From: Lachnospiraceae bacterium
GTDB lineage: Bacteria > Bacillota > Clostridia > Lachnospirales > Lachnospiraceae
NCBI GenBank assembly: GCA_022791575.1
Contig: JAAVZI010000049.1
Location: 1-59,726 of the forward strand
DNA length: 59,726 bases
Reading direction: 5' to 3'
How positions within the stretch are numbered: the first letter of the stretch is position 1; each line of letters begins with the position of its first letter. Below the pieces are notes generated by a model. The model did not search any database. It worked only from the letters and a program-made list of their open reading frames with translations, and was not told the DNA's origin. Below, in pieces: positions 35,179 to 44,649 of the stretch. Made by a program: the position numbers and the translations under genes.

Positions 35179-35198
35179 GAAGGATTTTCAGTATTTTA

Positions 35199-35227
35199 TT
35201 GATTTTTACAGAAAATTCTGCTAAACT
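35199..35227 (+). promoter_or_regulatory. Promoter for the second chemoreceptor
   Basis: TTGATT (35199-35204), 17 bases, TAAACT (35222-35227), 39 bases before the start codon. No SigD-type motility promoter was recognised. Confidence 0.5.
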
Positions 35228-35265
35228 GAATATGTTCAGTAAAAAGAGGAAAAGGAGGTAGTATC

Positions 35266-37014
35266 ATGAATGAAGTATTACAAAAAACTAGATTTAAAAA
35301 GCATCTGAGAACTCAGATTCTGGTACTTGCATTAATTCCTATATTCGTTTTAGCAATACTCAGCTGTCTGGTGTCGTATTTTGAGGTACATTCATTGGTC
35401 GACAATTCTATGAAGACGAGCTTAGAAGCGCTTGCTATAAGTGTGCGGGAAAGCTATGAGAGCTTAAATAGTGACAAATTTGTGAATAAGGGCTCTGAGG
35501 AATCTCCTATGATTTACAAAGGAACTTATAATGTCAGCAAGCATTCGGAGATTGTCGATGCCTTAATGGAAGAAGGCAATATGGTGTCAACCATTTTCTG
35601 GGGAAATACTCGTGTTATGACTTCATTAAAGGATGAATCCGGTAACCGTAAAGTGGGAACAACCTTGGATGATGAAGAGGTGTTGAGTACAGTACTGGAT
35701 AAAGGGGAAGGGTATTTTGATCCTAATTTCAAACTTGGTGAAGAGGATTATTATGTTTATTATATTCCGTTATACCAAAATGGATCTGGTTCAGAGATCA
35801 TCGGTATGATTTTTGTAGGTGCGGATGCAGGCGAAGTAAATTCTTCCATATATTTGATGCTGATGGTTATTATAGGAGTGGTGGCAGTAATTGTCATTGC
35901 AGCAATTCTGGCGATTGTAATACTTGCAACAAGGATTACGAAAGCGCTTGCGCATGGAGTGAATGTGCTGAATGAAGTAGCAGGAGGTAATCTGGCTATT
36001 TCAATGAATCCTAAGATTATGAAGAGAAGGGATGAGATTGGTAATCTTTTACATTCTGTTTCTGCCTTAAAAGACAGCTTGACCAATATCGTTACTAAGA
36101 TACAGCATAGCAGTGAACTGCTTCTTGATTCTTCTCAGCAGCTGGAGATGGTGGCAAAAGAGACCGAAAGTACGGTAGAGCAGGTAGAGAAGGCAGTAGA
36201 GGACATTGCAGAGGGTGCAACATCCCAAGCACAGGAGACACAGCAGGCGTCTGAACATGTAATGCTTATGGGAGATTTAATTACCCAGACATCCGGCGAG
36301 GTTGAGATTCTGGATGAGAATTCTAATAAAATGAAACGCTCAAGTGAGGAAGCCAGCTCGACACTGGAAGAGTTGAAGCAGATCAATGAGAAATCGATTG
36401 AGGCGATTAATATTATCTATGAACAGACCAATACTACGAATGAGTCTGCTTTGAAAATTCAGGAAGCAACCCACTTGATTACCACTATAGCAGAAGAGAC
36501 CAGTCTGCTTTCCCTCAATGCAAGTATTGAAGCTGCCAGAGCAGGCGAACAGGGAAGAGGCTTTGCTGTAGTTGCTGCCCAGATTCAGAATCTGGCAGAG
36601 CAATCGAATGAATCAGCAGTTAAGATTGAGGAAATTATTAACTACCTGATTAGTGATTCGGAAAAAGCGGTTAAGACGATGCAGGAAGTAAAACAGATTA
36701 TGGATCGTCAGAGTATGAATATGGATAAGACAGAGAAGATCTTTGATACAGTAAAAGAAGGCATTGATGAATCCTTTGTCAGAGTAGGAAGTATTGCGGA
36801 AAAGACCGAGCATTTGGATGAATCCAGAGTTTCCATTGTTGATGTTGTACAGAATCTGACAGCTGTGGCAGAAGAAAATGCAGCAAGTACGGAAGAGACA
36901 TCAGCCGCTTCGGCGGAAGTAGCAGCAACGATATCCAATGTGTCCGATGCAGCAATTAACTTGAAGCAGATTGCGACCGAGCTGGAAGAGAATATGAGTA
37001 TCTTCCGTCTCTAA
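35266..37014 (+). CDS. Methyl-accepting chemotaxis protein, single-Cache sensor
   Basis: A 582-aa receptor. Helix 1 (~20-42) precedes an extracellular single-Cache domain (~45-195; [20 protein letters not shown] is typical). Helix 2 (~200-225), a HAMP domain and the signalling coiled coil follow. The tip is canonical ([20 protein letters not shown] then FAVVAAQI), unlike the receptor at 17763. Methylation-type Glu/Gln pairs are visible near [31 protein letters not shown] precedes ATG 35266. An 88-aa gene follows 17 bases after the stop. Single-Cache receptors often sense small organic acids; the ligand here is unknown. Confidence 0.93.
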   Translation: MNEVLQKTRFKKHLRTQILVLALIPIFVLAILSCLVSYFEVHSLVDNSMKTSLEALAISVRESYESLNSDKFVNKGSEESPMIYKGTYNVSKHSEIVDALMEEGNMVSTIFWGNTRVMTSLKDESGNRKVGTTLDDEEVLSTVLDKGEGYFDPNFKLGEEDYYVYYIPLYQNGSGSEIIGMIFVGADAGEVNSSIYLMLMVIIGVVAVIVIAAILAIVILATRITKALAHGVNVLNEVAGGNLAISMNPKIMKRRDEIGNLLHSVSALKDSLTNIVTKIQHSSELLLDSSQQLEMVAKETESTVEQVEKAVEDIAEGATSQAQETQQASEHVMLMGDLITQTSGEVEILDENSNKMKRSSEEASSTLEELKQINEKSIEAINIIYEQTNTTNESALKIQEATHLITTIAEETSLLSLNASIEAARAGEQGRGFAVVAAQIQNLAEQSNESAVKIEEIINYLISDSEKAVKTMQEVKQIMDRQSMNMDKTEKIFDTVKEGIDESFVRVGSIAEKTEHLDESRVSIVDVVQNLTAVAEENAASTEETSAASAEVAATISNVSDAAINLKQIATELEENMSIFRL

Positions 37015-37031
37015 GTAAAAGGAGAAACAAT

Positions 37032-37298
37032 ATGTTCCGGCTATGGGGAAGAATGTTCAAAGATAATAAACTGTTAAGTGATACGGTGATATGCAATAGC
37101 AAAGAGGATACCAGAACGCATAAGGTTATGGAGGCATTGACCGATATTTGCTATGAATTTGATTTGGAGAAGCCAATTTGGCTAGACAGCAATGTCCGGG
37201 ATTTCCAAAGGCATGCCAAAACTCGTTTTTATAAGGATAGCTTTATTGAACAGATTGCTTTTGATTATCTGGAAATACAAATTATTGAGGAAGATTAG
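37032..37298 (+). CDS. Small conserved-looking protein after a chemoreceptor
   Basis: An 88-aa soluble protein with good ribosome site AAAAGGAG. It is acidic, with RTHKVMEALTDICYEFDLEK in the middle and an acidic end (LEIQIIEED). I recognise no domain. Co-transcription with the chemoreceptor hints at an accessory chemotaxis role, but this is only context. Confidence 0.6.
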   Translation: MFRLWGRMFKDNKLLSDTVICNSKEDTRTHKVMEALTDICYEFDLEKPIWLDSNVRDFQRHAKTRFYKDSFIEQIAFDYLEIQIIEED

Positions 37299-37416
37299 GC
37301 AGATTGCATATATAAACGAAACGTTATTCGTCACATTGCCAAATACCTATATGAAAAATTTGTTACTATGGCAGATGTGACAAGAGAGTTGAAATTAATT
37401 TGGTTAATCGGACTAT

Positions 37417-37444
37417 TTGAAAAATGATAAAATTATTGTATAAT
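37417..37444 (+). promoter_or_regulatory. Promoter for the MsmX-type ATPase gene
   Basis: TTGAAA (37417-37422), 16 bases, TATAAT (37439-37444). The start codon is 57 bases further on. Confidence 0.75.
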
Positions 37445-37501
37445 AAGAATGCATGAAAAAGAAACGTGTATTTTATAAAACAAACAGGAGGAGTAGCAGA
37501 A

Positions 37502-38617
37502 ATGGCAAGTTTATCATTAAAAAACATTTTTAAAGTGTATCCCAATGGCGTTGAAGCAGTTAAGGACTTCAACCTGGAAGTCGAAGATAAGGAATTTATT
37601 ATTTTCGTAGGTCCTTCAGGATGTGGTAAATCTACAACCCTTCGTATGGTTGCAGGTCTGGAAGAAATTACATCTGGTGAATTATATATCGGTGACAGAC
37701 TGGTAAATGATGTGGAGCCTAAAGACAGAGATATTGCGATGGTATTCCAGAACTACGCTCTGTATCCTCATATGACAGTATATGACAACATGGCATTTGG
37801 TCTGAAACTGAGAAAAGTACCGAAGGATCAGATTGATAAGATGGTTAGAGAAGCCGCTAAGATCCTTGACCTTGAGCCATACTTAGATCGTAGACCAAAG
37901 GCTTTATCCGGTGGTCAGAGACAGCGTGTTGCTATGGGACGTGCGATTGTGCGTAATCCTAAAGTATTCCTTATGGATGAGCCGTTATCAAACCTGGATG
38001 CAAAACTGCGTGTGCAGATGCGTACTGAGATTGCAAAACTGCATCAGAGATTAGGTACAACGATCATCTATGTAACACATGACCAGACAGAGGCTATGAC
38101 ACTGGGAACCAGAATCGTTGTTATGAAAGATGGTGTTGCACAGCAGATTGATACACCTCAGAACTTATATGACAGACCAAACAACTTATTTGTTGCTGGT
38201 TTCATGGGAAGCCCTCAGATGAACTTCCTGGATGCAGTGGTTGAAATCAGCGGAGATACTGTACAGCTTGTTATCGCAGAGAAGTACAAGATTACTTTAC
38301 CACCTGCAAAGGCTAAGAAGTTAATTGATGGTGGATATAACGGAAGAACAGTTGTTATGGGTATCAGACCAGAGGATGTATATGATTCTCAGGCTATGAT
38401 TGATGCCAATCCGAATGCAGTACTTTCTTCCACAATTAACGTATACGAGCTGCTGGGTGCAGAAGTATTCTTATACTTTGATATTGACAAATTCCCGATG
38501 ATTGCCCGTGTAAATCCTCGTACAACCGTACGTCCGGGTGATGATGTTAAGTTTGCTCTTGATGTTGAGAAGATTCATGTATTTGATAAAGAAACAGAAG
38601 TAACAATTACAAACTAA
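37502..38617 (+). CDS. msmX: Sugar ABC transporter ATPase, MsmX/UgpC-like
   Basis: A 371-aa ATPase of the MsmX/MsmK/UgpC group. Walker A GPSGCGKST, Q-loop VFQNYALYPHMTV, signature LSGGQRQRV, Walker B VFLMDEPLSNLDAK and the His switch VTHDQTEAMTL are complete. A C-terminal TOBE/OB domain (~235-365) is the regulatory part of this group. These ATPases serve several sugar importers in Firmicutes and are usually encoded alone, as here. The binding lipoprotein at 19393 is a candidate client. ATG 37502 after AGGAGGAGTAGC is chosen. Codons are strongly biased, consistent with high expression. Confidence 0.93.
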   Translation: MASLSLKNIFKVYPNGVEAVKDFNLEVEDKEFIIFVGPSGCGKSTTLRMVAGLEEITSGELYIGDRLVNDVEPKDRDIAMVFQNYALYPHMTVYDNMAFGLKLRKVPKDQIDKMVREAAKILDLEPYLDRRPKALSGGQRQRVAMGRAIVRNPKVFLMDEPLSNLDAKLRVQMRTEIAKLHQRLGTTIIYVTHDQTEAMTLGTRIVVMKDGVAQQIDTPQNLYDRPNNLFVAGFMGSPQMNFLDAVVEISGDTVQLVIAEKYKITLPPAKAKKLIDGGYNGRTVVMGIRPEDVYDSQAMIDANPNAVLSSTINVYELLGAEVFLYFDIDKFPMIARVNPRTTVRPGDDVKFALDVEKIHVFDKETEVTITN

Positions 38618-38647
38618 TTTAGTCTGATAGAGTGAATCAATAATGAG

Positions 38648-38675
38648 GCTGCCGCATTGAGGTGCGGCAGCTTTT
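38648..38675 (+). terminator. Terminator after msmX
   Basis: GCTGCCGCA (38648-38656) and TGCGGCAGC (38663-38671) form a 9-bp stem with a six-base loop, followed by TTTT. Confidence 0.9.
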
Positions 38676-38785
38676 CTGTAAACGACATAGGTTTATAAAG
38701 AAAGTTTAATTATAGTAGAGTGCAGCTGGATGAGAAAAAATATACAATTCATTTGAAGAGTCAGCATAAGAAAAGGAGCATAATT

Positions 38786-39337
38786 ATGGATTACTTATTA
38801 CATAACATATCAACGAACCTGAAAAGGATACGGAAGTCAAAGTCCATGAGTCTGGATATATTGGCAGAACAGACCGGAGTCAGCAAAAGTATGCTGGCAC
38901 AGATTGAACGGGGAATGGCCAACCCCTCTATTGGAATTCTTGGTAAAATAGTAAGTGGTCTTCGTGTAGAGTTTAATGATCTGCTTAGCACACCTCACTG
39001 TGATTTTCATTTAGTATCAGTGAAGGATATGGTTCCTACCAGGGAGATGGAAGGGCAATATAAGGTTTGGACCTGTTTTCCTTATGGAGATAATAAGACT
39101 GCAGAAATCTGTCGGATTGATCTTGAGCCACAGGGAGTATATTCTTCAAAAGGCCATGGAGAAAAGGCGAAGGAATATATAGCTGTAATTACTGGAGAGG
39201 TTCGTGTAGAATTGAAAGATGGGAAACAGTTGGTAACCAGTGAGGATGTATTTCGGTTTGGTGCGGATCAGCCGCACAAATATGTAAATCCATTGGATAC
39301 AAAGACAAGTTTTATGGTTTTTTGTGTAACAGAGTAG
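38786..39337 (+). CDS. XRE-family regulator with cupin domain
   Basis: A 183-aa regulator with an N-terminal HTH (LDILAEQTGVSKSMLAQIER, residues ~25-45) and a C-terminal cupin (~105-180; SKGHGEKAKEYIAVITGEV and RFGADQPHKYVNP). This architecture senses small metabolites, often in amino-acid or polyamine catabolism. ATG 38786 after AAAAGGAGCATAATT is preferred to the upstream in-frame start at 38720. Neighbouring targets are not obvious. Confidence 0.88.
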   Translation: MDYLLHNISTNLKRIRKSKSMSLDILAEQTGVSKSMLAQIERGMANPSIGILGKIVSGLRVEFNDLLSTPHCDFHLVSVKDMVPTREMEGQYKVWTCFPYGDNKTAEICRIDLEPQGVYSSKGHGEKAKEYIAVITGEVRVELKDGKQLVTSEDVFRFGADQPHKYVNPLDTKTSFMVFCVTE

Positions 39338-39358
39338 ACGTTTAGAAAAAAAATCCTG

Positions 39359-39387
39359 TTGCCAAATGAGTGTTGTATATATATAAT
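39359..39387 (+). promoter_or_regulatory. Promoter for the plus-strand capsule genes
   Basis: TTGCCA (39359-39364), 17 bases, TATAAT (39382-39387), ahead of the DegT aminotransferase and sugar transferase genes. Confidence 0.75.
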
Positions 39388-39449
39388 AGTGAATTGTACA
39401 GAGTTTTTATATTTGTAAAAGGATAATTTTGTGAAGAGGCGATAATAGA

Positions 39450-40580
39450 ATGAAATATAGTAAGTTCGAGGAGAAAGTCTGGCTTTCTTCGCCGACCATG
39501 CATGGAGAAGAACAGGAATTTGTACAGGAAGCTTTTGATACGAATTGGGTTTCAACTGTAGGAGCCAATCTGACAGAGTTGGAACGGATTTTAACGGAGT
39601 ATATCGGTTGTAACTATGCAGTTGCGCTTGCATCCGGAACCTCTGCGCTGCATCTGGCTGTGAAACTGGCAGATGTGAAACCAGGGGATCTGGTATTCTG
39701 TTCCGATATGACATTTGCAGCAACAGTCAATCCGGTTTCTTATGAAGGTGGAAAACAGGTATTTATTGACTGTGAGAGGGATACTTGGAATATGGATCCA
39801 AATGCTTTGAGAAAAGCTTTTGAGTTATATCCTGAGACGAAAGCAGTAATTGTAGCAAATTTATATGGAACGCCTGCTAAATTAGATGAGATACAGGCGG
39901 TCTGCCAGGAGTATGGTGCATGTCTGATAGAGGATGCAGCAGAGTCTCTAGGAGCTACTTTTCGGGGAAAACAGACAGGAACCTTTGGAACAGAGAATAT
40001 TATTAGTTTTAATGGAAATAAAATTGTTACTACTTCAGGTGGAGGGGCATTGCTGACAGATTGTAAGGAAGATGCAGATAAGGTGCGGTTCTGGTCTACA
40101 CAGGCGAAAGAGAATTTTCCCTGGTATCAGCATGAAGAGATTGGATATAATTATCGGATGTCTAATGTTTTGGCAGGAATTGGCAGGGGACAGATGCTGC
40201 ATTTGAATGAACATATTGAATTAAAGAAAAAGATTTTTATGCGTTATCAGGAGGGATTAAAAGGACTTCCAATTAGTATGAATCCGTACCTTCCTTATAC
40301 AGAGCCGAATTTCTGGCTAAGCTGTTTACTAATTGACAGAGAGAGTCCGGTTACTCCAGACCAAATCAGGGAAACGCTTGCAGAGTATAACGTAGAATCT
40401 AGGCCAATTTGGAAACCTATGCATATGCAGCCAGTGTTTCAAGAACGGCATTTTGTACAAGTGGAAGAGCAGGCAGTTGATGAGGATATATTTGCTAGGG
40501 GCTTGTGTCTGCCAAGTGATATTAAGATGTCGGCTGAGACGCAGGATGTTGTAATTGATATGATAAAAGACTTGTTTTAA
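39450..40580 (+). CDS. DegT/DnrJ/EryC1-family sugar aminotransferase
   Basis: A 376-aa PLP enzyme of the class that aminates nucleotide-linked keto-sugars. Family landmarks are [15 protein letters not shown] near ~55, the Asp pair [16 protein letters not shown] and the catalytic Lys in [16 protein letters not shown] (~190-205). It resembles the PglE/PseC-like group. The sugar transferase gene begins 11 bases later, so this enzyme probably makes the amino sugar (possibly a bacillosamine-type diamino sugar) that the transferase loads on the lipid carrier. The 4-keto-sugar dehydratase that would feed it is not in the window. Confidence 0.9.
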   Translation: MKYSKFEEKVWLSSPTMHGEEQEFVQEAFDTNWVSTVGANLTELERILTEYIGCNYAVALASGTSALHLAVKLADVKPGDLVFCSDMTFAATVNPVSYEGGKQVFIDCERDTWNMDPNALRKAFELYPETKAVIVANLYGTPAKLDEIQAVCQEYGACLIEDAAESLGATFRGKQTGTFGTENIISFNGNKIVTTSGGGALLTDCKEDADKVRFWSTQAKENFPWYQHEEIGYNYRMSNVLAGIGRGQMLHLNEHIELKKKIFMRYQEGLKGLPISMNPYLPYTEPNFWLSCLLIDRESPVTPDQIRETLAEYNVESRPIWKPMHMQPVFQERHFVQVEEQAVDEDIFARGLCLPSDIKMSAETQDVVIDMIKDLF

Positions 40581-40591
40581 GGAGAATGGCG

Positions 40592-41224
40592 ATGTCAGAC
40601 CATAAGGCGGGAATTTATGAAAAATATAACAAGCGAATATTGGATTTTATTTTGTCCTTTTTGGCAGTGGTGATCCTAAGTCCAGTTATGGTGATCGTAG
40701 CACTTTTAGTCCGGCTGAAGCTTGGAAGCCCTGTACTTTTTAAGCAGGCACGGCCTGGAAAGGACGAGAAAATTTTTCATATGTATAAATTTCGTTCTAT
40801 GACAGATGACAGGGATGAGAATGGGCAGCTCTTACCAGATGAAGTACGTTTGACTTCTTTTGGTAAGCTGCTGCGGTCTACTAGTCTGGATGAGCTGCCG
40901 GAGCTTTTTAATATTCTCAAAGGCGATATGAGTATTGTAGGTCCCCGGCCACTGTTGGTACAATATCTTCCGTTATATAATGAAGAGCAGAAGCATCGGC
41001 ATGATGTCAGGCCGGGAATTACCGGATATGCCCAGGCGAATGGCAGAAATGCTCTTACCTGGGAGGAACGATTTGAGATGGATGTGTATTATACAAGACA
41101 TTTGTCATTGCGGATGGATCTTGGAATTTTGTGTAGAACCGTTAAAGTAGTTTTAAAGAGGGAAGGAATTAGCAGTGAAACAGCGGCTACTATGGAAGTA
41201 TTTCGGGGAAGCAGTAAAGAGTAA
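40592..41224 (+). CDS. Initiating sugar-phosphate transferase (PglC/WcaJ-type)
   Basis: A 210-aa phosphoglycosyl transferase that moves a sugar-phosphate from a UDP-sugar to undecaprenyl phosphate. One re-entrant N-terminal helix ([20 protein letters not shown]) and the catalytic core are visible: [46 protein letters not shown] and [13 protein letters not shown]. The short form without the multi-helix N-domain places it with monotopic PglC-like enzymes. ATG 40592 is preferred over 40586 because AAGGAG abuts the earlier one. It is probably the first step for the capsule assembled by the minus-strand genes. Confidence 0.92.
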   Translation: MSDHKAGIYEKYNKRILDFILSFLAVVILSPVMVIVALLVRLKLGSPVLFKQARPGKDEKIFHMYKFRSMTDDRDENGQLLPDEVRLTSFGKLLRSTSLDELPELFNILKGDMSIVGPRPLLVQYLPLYNEEQKHRHDVRPGITGYAQANGRNALTWEERFEMDVYYTRHLSLRMDLGILCRTVKVVLKREGISSETAATMEVFRGSSKE

Positions 41225-41247
41225 ATAGTTAAAATAAATATTCCATA

Positions 41248-41707
41248 TTAAATAGAGTTTTTTATCTTTGTAAAATTAATGTTATAATAACAGATTCCTA
41301 TAAGCAGGATAGCAGGTATTATCCACCAATAATCGGTAAATTCAAACCTGCTCCCCACAAGATCAACCACCAGAATGCTCAGTACCGATCCCATCCAAAT
41401 AGCATTCAGTCCAAAATCCAAAAACATATTATGATTCATCCATTTCGATGGATATAATCGTATATATGCCGCCGTAAAATATAAGGTCATATGCCCCCAC
41501 TGCCTGAAAAACAAAAGGATTAAAGAAGAACGCAGAAGAAATAGTATACATTAGAAGCAAAAGAACCAGCAGTCTCTGCAGCATTTTGCAAAAGGAGTCT
41601 GAACCATTTTCTGATAATATCTGAATGTCCACCTTGCGGGTACACATAAAATATCCCGTAATTAATACAAAGGTATTAATGGCAAATTTGCCCTGCTCTG
41701 AACACAT
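41248..41707 (-). pseudogene. Degraded acyltransferase-3 gene
   Basis: Two overlapping reading frames carry pieces of an OafA/WecH-type membrane acyltransferase. The upstream piece has INTFVLITGYFM and a hydrophobic stretch. The downstream piece has HMTLYFTAAYIRLYP and three further helices. The frame changes near 41500, and the N-terminal catalytic His region and much of the middle are missing. An O-acetylase for the capsule was probably lost here. It lies just downstream of the minus-strand DegT gene. Confidence 0.65.
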
Positions 41708-41757
41708 GTTCAGTTCTGCTTTCCGATATATTATCCGTTCCTCCTACATAACTAACT

Positions 41758-42867
41758 TTACCTCTTACAACTTCTTATCACTTCACAGATTCTGTCCACA
41801 TCCTCCACGGCTAGATCTGCATAGAGCGGCAGCGTCAGAACACGACGGCTGATATGCAGAGCCGTAGGCGTCCGGTTTACATCAAACTTTCCGTGAAAAC
41901 AATCAAATGTATTGGTCAATGGGTGAAAATACTTCCTTGCACTGATTTCCTGTTTATCCAGAGCAAAGAACACTTCATTGCGGCTCGCCCCAAACGCTTT
42001 TTCGTCAAATACAACCGGAAAATACGCATAGTTTGGCTCAACATCTTTCTGTACAACATTAAGCCTGATTCCATCTATCCCTTTTAAATTTTCCCGGTAA
42101 TGCTCGGTCACTTTCCGGCGCTTGGCAATTTCCATCTCCACATGCCGCAGGTTGCACAGCCCCATCGCCGCCTGGAATTCATTCATCTTCGCGTTGGCTC
42201 CGACGCTTTCCACCACTTCCGGACCACGAATGCCAAAATTCTTCAGATTATACAGCCTTTCTCCGATTTCCCGATCCTTATAACAGACCATGCCGCCTTC
42301 AATGGTATTGAACGCCTTGGTGGCATGAAAACTAAAGCATGAGGCGTCGCCAAAAGCTCCCAGGCTCTTTCCCTTGTACGTTTCTCCAAATGTATGCGCC
42401 GCATCATAGATAACTTTTAATCCATACTTCACTGCAATACGCTCTATTTCTTCTATATTACATATATTCCCATACACATGTACCGGAATAATTGCGCAGG
42501 TTCTGTCCGTAATCAAATCCTCTAATTTACTGACATCCATCGTATAATCCTGCGGATTAATATCACAAAATACCGGCTCCAGTCCATTCCGGACAATTGC
42601 GTGCGTTGTGGAGGCGAACGTAAACGGCGTGGTAATCACTTCCCCCTGCAGGTTCATCGCCTGGATTGTCAGCTCCAACGCCATATGCCCGTTCACAAGG
42701 AGATCCAGCTGCTCCACCCCCATATACTCCTTTAACTGTACCTGAAACTTCTTATGTTTGGCTCCCATATTGGTCAGCCAGTGTGTGTCCCAGAGTTCCC
42801 TGATCTCCTCAATATATTCTTCTATCGGAGGCATAGAAGAATGGGTTACTAAAATTCTGCCAGACAT
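41758..42867 (-). CDS. DegT-family aminotransferase at the operon end
   Basis: A 369-aa PLP enzyme of the DegT/DnrJ family. Landmarks are VITTPFTFASTTHAIVRNGL, the Asp in VIYDAAHTFG and the PLP Lys in FHATKAFNTIEGG. It is only distantly similar to the plus-strand copy at 39450, so the two should act on different sugars. AAGGGGATTAA precedes ATG 42867. It is the last intact gene of the minus-strand operon and sits with the radical SAM, LicD and asparagine-synthetase-like genes. Close relatives aminate dTDP- or UDP-linked hexuloses; the substrate here is unknown. Confidence 0.88.
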   Translation of the reverse strand: MSGRILVTHSSMPPIEEYIEEIRELWDTHWLTNMGAKHKKFQVQLKEYMGVEQLDLLVNGHMALELTIQAMNLQGEVITTPFTFASTTHAIVRNGLEPVFCDINPQDYTMDVSKLEDLITDRTCAIIPVHVYGNICNIEEIERIAVKYGLKVIYDAAHTFGETYKGKSLGAFGDASCFSFHATKAFNTIEGGMVCYKDREIGERLYNLKNFGIRGPEVVESVGANAKMNEFQAAMGLCNLRHVEMEIAKRRKVTEHYRENLKGIDGIRLNVVQKDVEPNYAYFPVVFDEKAFGASRNEVFFALDKQEISARKYFHPLTNTFDCFHGKFDVNRTPTALHISRRVLTLPLYADLAVEDVDRICEVIRSCKR

Positions 42868-42921
42868 TTAATCCCCTTTTCCTTTTTTATACTAATCGAC
42901 ACCATATCCCTTTTCACATTT

Positions 42922-43743
42922 CTATTTGAGCTGAATCGCTGGAGGTACCTTTGTTCCTTCCTTTGTTCCCAGACAATAACGGCAGGCTTCCATATAATGA
43001 TGTTTCAAAATGTATTTTCTTATTTCGTGTCTTATATTTCCTGACATATTTCTGATATCCAGATAATCCGTTTCGGCTGCCTGGAAATTCTGAATGATAG
43101 GAGCACGAATACATCTGGAACACCACCCCAGTTTCCCATCCTCCAATGTCAGACATCTGTTAAATCCACAGCTCTTAAACCTTTTTTTAACATGTGCCGT
43201 ATCCTCTTCCCTGATCAATTCTTTTCCCATATCCAACCATGAATTGTCTCTACCCACAAAATTATAAATGAAATATTTAACTTCTTGCTCCTGCAGGCAC
43301 CTTACTAAATCATCTTTTTTCGTGTTTTTTATTGGATAATTACTAATCCGTACATTGAATTTCTTGTTTTTCAGCAGCTGCAGCGTGTCCATTGACGGAA
43401 TAATGGTTCCATTTGTTGCAATGGAACAAATTTCGATCTTATCTTCCTCTAACACATATTCCAACAATTTTTTCAAATCAGAATACAAAAACGGCTCCCC
43501 ACCCTGAATCTGAAATAGTCGAATCTTTCTTATCCCCCCCAAACATTTGTTCAGGTCTTGGATCAACATCCCAGAATCATAAAAATTCCATTCTTTAGGC
43601 ATATAGGGAGAAAAGTTTGCACAATGCTGACACTTTAAGCTGCAAGCCTGCCCTGTTATAAAAACCAGATAATCAAGATATCCTGTAAAAATCGGAATAG
43701 ATCCTCGTCTGATCTTTTTTAATATACGACTATGTATCTTCAA
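42922..43743 (-). CDS. Radical SAM protein of the capsule cassette
   Basis: A 273-aa radical SAM enzyme. The 4Fe-4S site is CSLKCQHC (Cys-x3-Cys-x2-Cys, residues ~32-39), preceded by YLVFITGQA, and QGGEPFLY provides the GGE motif. More Cys residues in the C-terminal part (CGFNRC, WCSRC, ACRYC) could hold an auxiliary cluster, as in SPASM or twitch enzymes. The start is TTG 43743 after AAGGAGG at nine-base spacing. The substrate is not evident; position in a surface-glycan cassette suggests a sugar, alditol or amino-acid substituent. Confidence 0.82.
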   Translation of the reverse strand: MKIHSRILKKIRRGSIPIFTGYLDYLVFITGQACSLKCQHCANFSPYMPKEWNFYDSGMLIQDLNKCLGGIRKIRLFQIQGGEPFLYSDLKKLLEYVLEEDKIEICSIATNGTIIPSMDTLQLLKNKKFNVRISNYPIKNTKKDDLVRCLQEQEVKYFIYNFVGRDNSWLDMGKELIREEDTAHVKKRFKSCGFNRCLTLEDGKLGWCSRCIRAPIIQNFQAAETDYLDIRNMSGNIRHEIRKYILKHHYMEACRYCLGTKEGTKVPPAIQLK

Positions 43744-43807
43744 AATTTACAACCTCCTTACTGACTGCATGTCCCTCGGAAATCTTTTATTTATAAAACC
43801 TATGATA

Positions 43808-44608
43808 TTAATTATCATATCCAACTTCCGTATAATGAGCGTGCCTTTGTTCATACGGAGGAATCTGCATATAATCTCCAAAGGACAGCTTCAGTACAGC
43901 ATCCGCATTATTAGGTCCCCAAAACGCTGTATCTTCGAAACTATATTTTTTTAGCGGAAAAATATCCTTAACCTTAATCGGTTCCGGTAATGTCGGGTTC
44001 AGTGCACTGTATACCTCTTCCTCCTGCTGTATGCCGGGTTTGTTCTGCAGTAGCTGTGTATAATCTGCAGTCCATTGATCAAATCGCTCTTGGTAGGTTT
44101 CATCCGGCAAAATACCAGCCTCATGTTTTCTGACTAAGAATTCGATGGCACTTTTCTTTTTCCAGAGCTTAACATCATCTCTTCTCATTTTCTTCAACCG
44201 ATACAAATCCAAATTAATTCCAGTATATTTATAACAATTGTCGTCTGGAAACAGAACGGCACGCGTATGTGAATGAAGGTCACGTAAGCGCGACCATGCC
44301 GGCCAGTATATGGGGTCCGTCTTCTTATCATGCACAATAAGATCCTTTGGCAGCTTATCCCTCAGACACTGAATAGCCTCCTCATATTCCTCGTTAAAAA
44401 TAAAAACATCAAAATCATCATCCCATGGAATAAATCCCTTATGCCGAACCGCCCCCAACAACGTACCAAATGCCATAATATAACGATATCCTTCTCTATC
44501 CAATATGTCCGCCATAATTTTTGCCATTTCCAGCAGACGCAGCTGCACTTGACGCACATCCTCTTTCGTATAGGTTTCTGTCGTTTTAAAATCCAATTTT
44601 TCGGGCAT
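43808..44608 (-). CDS. LicD-family phosphotransferase
   Basis: A 266-aa member of the LicD/fukutin nucleotidyltransferase-like fold. The hallmark is MAFGTLLGAVRHKGFIPWDD followed by DFDVFIF (residues ~45-72); its Asp residues bind the metal. LicD proteins move phosphocholine or a related phosphate group from a CDP carrier onto cell-surface sugars. AAAGGAGTGATAG precedes ATG 44608. A TagD-like cytidylyltransferase gene lies two genes upstream and may supply the CDP donor. Confidence 0.88.
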   Translation of the reverse strand: MPEKLDFKTTETYTKEDVRQVQLRLLEMAKIMADILDREGYRYIMAFGTLLGAVRHKGFIPWDDDFDVFIFNEEYEEAIQCLRDKLPKDLIVHDKKTDPIYWPAWSRLRDLHSHTRAVLFPDDNCYKYTGINLDLYRLKKMRRDDVKLWKKKSAIEFLVRKHEAGILPDETYQERFDQWTADYTQLLQNKPGIQQEEEVYSALNPTLPEPIKVKDIFPLKKYSFEDTAFWGPNNADAVLKLSFGDYMQIPPYEQRHAHYTEVGYDN

Positions 44609-44649
44609 TCTATCACTCCTTTCACATGTTTTACCCCTCTGCCCCTACA

